From: Poronia punctata
Lineage: Eukaryota > Ascomycota > Sordariomycetes > Xylariales > Xylariaceae
Reading direction: 5' to 3'
Assembly (NCBI GenBank): GCA_022579005.1
Contig: MU401563.1
Location: forward strand, 9,088-71,521
DNA: 62,434 nt
Positions 57,949-62,434 of the stretch are shown here, piece by piece. Position 1 is the first letter of the stretch; every line of letters begins with the position of its first letter. Under the pieces are notes generated by a model. The model was not told the DNA's origin. It saw only the letters and a program-made list of their open reading frames with translations, and searched no databases. A program made the position numbers and the translations under genes.

Positions 57949-58188
57949 AATTCCCCTTGATCACCAAAGATTAGTCGATCGAGCACTACAATATCCCAAG
58001 GCCACAAAAGGATGAGGTTAGGTACTCGTCTTTCCGCGTGTGAAGGGCGTTGCTTCTGAATCCCACTACACAGTAGAACTAAGTATACAGTTGTCCTTTA
58101 ACTACCAAGAAGTGACGTCTTAATTCAAACATGGACTATCGAGAGACACTATGGATCCCCAACCGAATTAGCCCCATCATGAAGTCAA

Positions 58189-59821
58189 TCAGCCCATCGC
58201 CATCGGACTTCTCGCACGCAAGCGAGGCCCGAGTTTATACATTACAAACGGTATAGGCAAAAGAGCCAGGCCTACAAACCCGAGAAGACTTGTAGCCCAG
58301 CCAATACCAAGCTTCTCGTACATTTGAATCGTGAACAGGGGAAACGCGGCCCCGAAAGTGTATCGCAGGAGACCGTTTGCCGCGACAGCAGACGCGCTGT
58401 ACATGGCTCCATATGTGTCTAGTAAGTAGGTGATGCCGCCGAGCTAGAAACAGATAGTTAGGTAGGTAGTCATCCTTTTTCTTCACAATTTCAGGTAGAG
58501 TAAAGGATACGAAGTAGGTAGAGAAGCCCGAAAGAAAAAGAAAACTTGTACTTACGAAAAGGGCGACGACCCCCCATCCAAAAGGAACACCCGCCGCGAT
58601 AGGGACAAGAAAATGAACACCCGGCTTCGCCGTCCAACCAAACCAGAACAAAGCCACTGGAATCCCAAACGCCCCCAGCATACTCGTGTACAACCTCTCT
58701 TCTGGTGGAGGTTTCTCCGCCGCGTAAAGCATCTTCTTCTTCTTCTTCTGATAAACCGTCTTATCAATGACGAAAAACGTGACGACAGCAAGAAGGGTAC
58801 CGATAAAGATTCCCAGAAACGCGAGTCCGATTTCGCCCAGGGAGAATCCGTAGACTTTGCTAAAGACGTAGGGATAACTCTCGAAAAAGGCGAATAAGAC
58901 GCCAAACACGAAGGAATGGTAGAGTGCCCAGGCCATGACGATCGGTTCGGAGACTAACATCTTTAATGGACGGACTAGCGTTATCACGAATAGGAGTTTC
59001 AGGGGCGGTGGGCCGGGGGGCCCGGGGATGCCGCGTTTCCCCGCCCGGCGGGAGAGGATGATTTTCTTGCTGGTTTCTTTGCTAGGGAGCGCGAGGAGGC
59101 CGATGGGTCCGGCGATGAGAAGTAACACCCACATTAACCATCGCCAGTCGTCCCCGCCGCGGGCTTCGACTGTATACCCGCCAATCAAAGGACCGAGTGT
59201 AGGACCGAGGAAAAAGGTGCTGGTTATGAGGACAGTGGCTAGTCCGCCCCCGTGCTCCATGTCCCAGATATCTGCCACGGTGCCGGCCCCGACGGCCAGA
59301 GCGGGTGAACCGAATGTTGCGGAGAGGGTACGTAGGATGATGAATGTTTCGATGTTTTTGGAGAGTCCGGAACCGGCTGTGAAGAGGAGGAAGAGGGGGA
59401 GGGTGATGAGGTAGACGGCTTTACGACCGCGGGTCTCTGAGATGGGGGCACCGATTACCGGGCCCAGGGCTAGACCTAGGGCGTATAGGGAGAGTGGTAA
59501 TAGGGAGATTGTTAGGGTTGTGTGGAATTCTTTCTGGATGGGGGATATTCCTGCGGAGTAGATGGACGTGCCGAGGGAGCTTGGGGACTTGTTAGTTAAG
59601 GCAGGGAGTTGTTTTTTCTGGCGGAGAAGAATTTGGGAGACTTACACGGAGAAGCCACATAGTGCTGGTAAGGTGGTGTGATAGATTCTCATGCCTAGGC
59701 TCCAGTTCTTTGGATTTTCTGGGTCGGTTGGGCTGTCCCAGTCTGTGATGGCATCTTGGGTGGGAGAGATTTGACTCTCTGGTGGTAGTTTGTCGTCGTC
59801 ACTTGTTGATATGCTGTTCAT
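58189..59821 (-). CDS. MFS transporter, DHA1 drug:H+ antiporter type
   Basis: Exons 59821-59646, 59579-58556 and 58443-58189 give 484 residues with twelve predicted helices. The N-terminal ENPKNWS motif is typical of fungal DHA1 proteins. The loop 2-3 motif A reads GPVIGAPISETRGRKAVY, and the antiporter motif C region GPTLGPLIGGYTVEARGGDDW (helix 5) is visible. The central loop is Lys/Pro-rich. Such carriers export drugs, polyamines or metabolites at the plasma membrane; the substrate is unknown. It is transcribed away from the thioesterase-like gene, with 956 bp between the two start codons, so common regulation is possible. Confidence 0.92.
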
Positions 59822-60777
59822 GTTGATAGCTGGCTTGATGGTCAGCTGATTGGAATAGGAACTTGGGTCTTGTTGTTAGTTACACGATGGCTACGTCTCC
59901 TTAAGATGGCATGAAGTGAAACTTTTAGGAGACTACAACAAGATGGAAGCAAAATAAACGAGCTCAGATTCTCATCTCATGCCTAGTTTATACAGTCTAA
60001 TTATACCGGGTAGCAACTTCATACAGGTTCCAGCCGAACAGATGACAAATCCACAGAGCAGCCTCATGCAAGTCTCCTCAAGGCGTTCGGCATATGACAC
60101 CCCCGGGGAGCTCGGTCTCGACTCTCACCAGCCTTTTGTCGGTAAGAGATGCAGTATCAATCGGTATCTTGTAGGTGCCAGTGCCACTAACCTACCTAAC
60201 CTAGGTAAGAATGTCTTCCCGAATCCCAACACATGTATACCTACTACCGCTACCGATAATAGAGTCATCCTACGGCAAGACAGCTTTCCTAACCACACAT
60301 AGGATAACACACCAAGTCGTGACATGACACTATTCCAAGATATCATCATAGTGCTTACACGTACAAACATTGGCGGTACTTTTGCCAACAGTCTTCCCAA
60401 ATATACCTACGTTGTATAGCATCGACCCACTATCGCCTCGGTCTTGGGTTTCAAAGACCCACCGCTGAATCCCCACCAGCCTCGGTAGGAGCCGATAGAC
60501 CCACTTAGATCTAACCTACTCGTACGTGCGTATATCGTGGAGATGTAGGTACCTACGAGTACGTACCCAAGCAAGGGGATCCCCTAGCTCAACTTTAATT
60601 AAGTTCAATGTCACACATCCCTCCCTAACTAAGTACCTACCTTGGCTTCATGTTTATATCACATCTCACAACCCAACATTTTTTCTTTCTTTCCTTTCTT
60701 TTTCGACAACAAAACAATTTCATTCATTCATTCATTCATTCCCATCTAACCCCCCGAGATACAAGCAGACAAACACA
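59822..60777. promoter_or_regulatory. Shared divergent promoter region
   Basis: 956 bp between the start codons of the MFS transporter (-) and the thioesterase-like gene (+). It contains the reverse TACGAGTA at 60517-60524 and the abutting pair TAGGTACCTA/TACGAGTA at 60546-60561. An (ATTC)5 run lies at about 60721-60740 in the right-hand leader. Confidence 0.5.
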
Positions 60778-61512
60778 ATGGCCCCAACTAAATTCAAATC
60801 CCAACTCGAAGCATCCTCCTACCACTCCCCCGGCGGCGGCGAGCTATACAAGCCCCTACGAGAAGAAATCGTCCGATTAGCCGTAGCACAGGGCTACGAC
60901 GTCCCGACGATGATGGAACACGGCGTATCGTGGGCAGACGACCAAGATCCGTGGGGCCACATCATGAACGCCGGGTTCCCGCATTACGCGACGGCGTGTA
61001 ATTTCCGATTATTCGAGAGCTTCGAAGAGTATCTGGGGAAAGAGAAGTTCGAGGATCTCATGAAGGTCAAGGGGGTGGGGGTTATTGTCAAGTCTACGAC
61101 GTTGGATATCAAGAGGCCTGTTTCTTATCCGGATTCTGTAAGGTTTTTTTTTTTTCTTCCTCCTCTTTCGACAAGTTTTCTATTAAGGGGTTGGGAGGGT
61201 ATTGTTTGGTGCTAATGTGTTTTTTGGTAAAACTAGATCATTGTCGCCAATCGCATCGATCAAGTTAAACCCGATCGCTACCATGTCACTACGACCATGT
61301 GGTCGTTGAGACAACAGGCTCCTGTTGCTGAATCGAATGGTTGGGTCGTGTTTTTCGATTATTCAAAGGGAAAGCCGGCTAGTTTGACGCAGTTGGGCGG
61401 TGTTTATAATGATCTGTACGAGGCGCTTGTGGTAAAGGCTGAAGAGGCGAATACGAAAAGAAAGGAGTGGGAAGAGGCAAATCCGAAGAAGTCGAGAGGG
61501 GCGAAGTTATAG
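60778..61512 (+). CDS. Hotdog-fold thioesterase-like protein
   Basis: Exons 60778-61137 and 61237-61512 join through GTAAGG...ACTAG to give 211 residues. After a short lead, HGVSWADDQDPWGHIMNAGFPHY (about 43-65) matches the D-x-x-GH-hN motif of 4HBT hotdog acyl-CoA thioesterases. LYEALVVKAEEAN near the C-terminus forms the last helix, followed by a Lys-rich end without a peroxisomal SKL signal. The predicted reaction is hydrolysis of an acyl thioester; the acyl chain is unknown. Divergent neighbour of the drug transporter. Confidence 0.82.
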
Positions 61513-62312
61513 GGGGGGTGGTTACGTATGTCCTGTCTTTGTATTCTATGGGATATGAATTTGCTTTGAGGCGTGTTTGTATTGTTAGCAGGCTTATAAG
61601 TGTGTTTCTGATGATAATCAGGTTTTTTTTTGGCAAAAGTAAAGGGATTGATTGCATCTTGGACTGTATGGGTTCTATAGATTTAAGACCCAATGTCTCC
61701 TCCATTTTAGTCACTGATCCCCCGTGAACGTTCTAGCAGGTTGATAGAGAGCGACACCTACGAGCCAATCCAGGCGGATGACTCAAAATGATAAGAGTGA
61801 GCAACAAGGACTATTAGGCTAGAGAAAGATTACAAGACGATGTTCCCAGCTCGTAGCCTAGTGACACAGTCTCATACCATATCTAACAAATACCGCTCTC
61901 CCTTTCAAGACTCTAGAGTTGACATCCCATTCCTCATATAGCTTAACTCCTATGTTACCTATAGTTAGGCCAGCCATATAGATAAACTACCTTGCCCCCT
62001 TTAATAGGGGCATTCTTAGCAGAGAGCCTAAATTACACATCTATTCGCCATGCGTATAGTAAATACGTAACACCTGGGTGCAAAGCATAACCCACCTTAG
62101 TATAGTCGTTTTATTAACTTGGGAAAAGGCTGGCCCTCCATATCGGAGCTTGCTCCTTGCTTCCCCCTCCCATTGAAATCCGTAGTTGGATAGTAACTTG
62201 GCAAAACATCGGTTTGGCCAGCTTTTATAGTATCAAAACGGCCTAGGTAAGCATATTTCCCAAAGCCCCTCGGCCATAAAAGAACCAACGTACCCTTTTT
62301 CAGCAACCTTTT
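61513..62312. other. Intergenic, no gene seen
   Basis: 3' flank of the thioesterase-like gene, then about 700 bp without a supported frame or domain. Confidence 0.45.
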
Positions 62313-62314
62313 TA

Positions 62315-62369
62315 GGGGGGGGGGGGGGGGGGGGGGGGGAGTGTAAAGGGGGGGGGGGTGGGGGGGTTT
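62315..62369. repeat. Poly-G tracts near the right edge
   Basis: A run of 25 G, then AGTGTAAA, then further G runs of 11 and 7 or more. Sequence after this (to 62434) is homopolymer-rich and may be unreliable. Confidence 0.6.
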
Positions 62370-62434
62370 TAGCCGCAATTGTTGGGGCGGAAGGTTAAAG
62401 TTTTCCCGTGTTTTTTTTTTGTGGCAAAATGATA

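Noticed and set aside
58613..58897. 94-codon plus-strand frame inside the MFS gene
   Set aside because: Antisense to a confident transporter exon; Lys/Asp-rich mirror of codon bias only.

Overview
The window looks like nuclear DNA of a filamentous ascomycete (Pezizomycotina, probably Sordariomycetes). Genes are broken by many short introns of about 50-140 bp with GTANGT-like donors, CTAAC/CTGAC branch points and YAG acceptors. The encoded set is ascomycete (Rim4-like RNA-binding protein, fungal Yap-type bZIP, DHA1 drug transporter, capsule-synthesis-type glycosyltransferase). I could not place the species. Coding regions were rebuilt by joining open frames across recognisable introns. For every complete model the spliced length is a multiple of three, which is my main internal check.

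Layout. 2.0-3.7 kb (-): GDT1-type Mn2+/Ca2+ transporter. 5.3-7.7 kb (+): Myb protein of the TRF/Taz1 telomere-binding type. 8.6-9.6 kb (+): mitochondrial ribosomal protein mL45/Mba1. 10.5-12.9 kb (-): sodium:solute symporter with one unusually long intron. 14.6-17.1 kb (-): three-RRM Rim4-like protein. 17.2-21.3 kb: leader and AT-rich DNA with no supported coding gene. 21.4 kb (+): 103-residue membrane protein. 22.4-23.1 kb (+): MICOS subunit Mic19. 23.5-24.6 kb (-): TYW3. 25.4-26.2 kb (-): eIF1. 28.3-30.3 kb (+): phenylalanyl-tRNA synthetase beta. 31.3-32.8 kb (+): TRM44. 33.5-36.6 kb (+): gamma-COP (SEC21). 37.6-39.0 kb (+): choline/ethanolamine phosphotransferase. 40.3 kb (-): intron-containing tRNA-Cys(GCA). 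42.0-43.1 kb (-): Yap-type bZIP factor. 43.1-50.0 kb: almost 7 kb with no gene I can defend. 50.0-51.6 kb (+): unrecognised disordered protein. 52.2-53.8 kb (-): HSL-type esterase. 55.0-56.2 kb (+): capsule-synthesis-like glycosyltransferase. 57.4-57.9 kb (+): truncated rhodopsin/PTH11-like 7-TM gene. 58.2-59.8 kb (-): DHA1-type MFS transporter. 60.8-61.5 kb (+): hotdog thioesterase-like protein.

The left two thirds are mainly housekeeping. Translation is strongly represented: mL45, TYW3, eIF1, PheRS-beta, TRM44 and a tRNA gene. TYW3 and PheRS both act on tRNA-Phe and lie about 4 kb apart. The right third, beyond the gene-poor stretch, is accessory in character: esterase, glycosyltransferase, broken receptor-like gene, drug transporter and thioesterase.

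The most unusual signal is not a gene. Two short words, TACGAGTA and the palindrome TAGGTACCTA, recur between genes far more often than chance predicts, sometimes side by side. I found no CRISPR array, rRNA, intact transposon or virus. Long C and G runs at the two extremes suggest unreliable sequence or contig ends.
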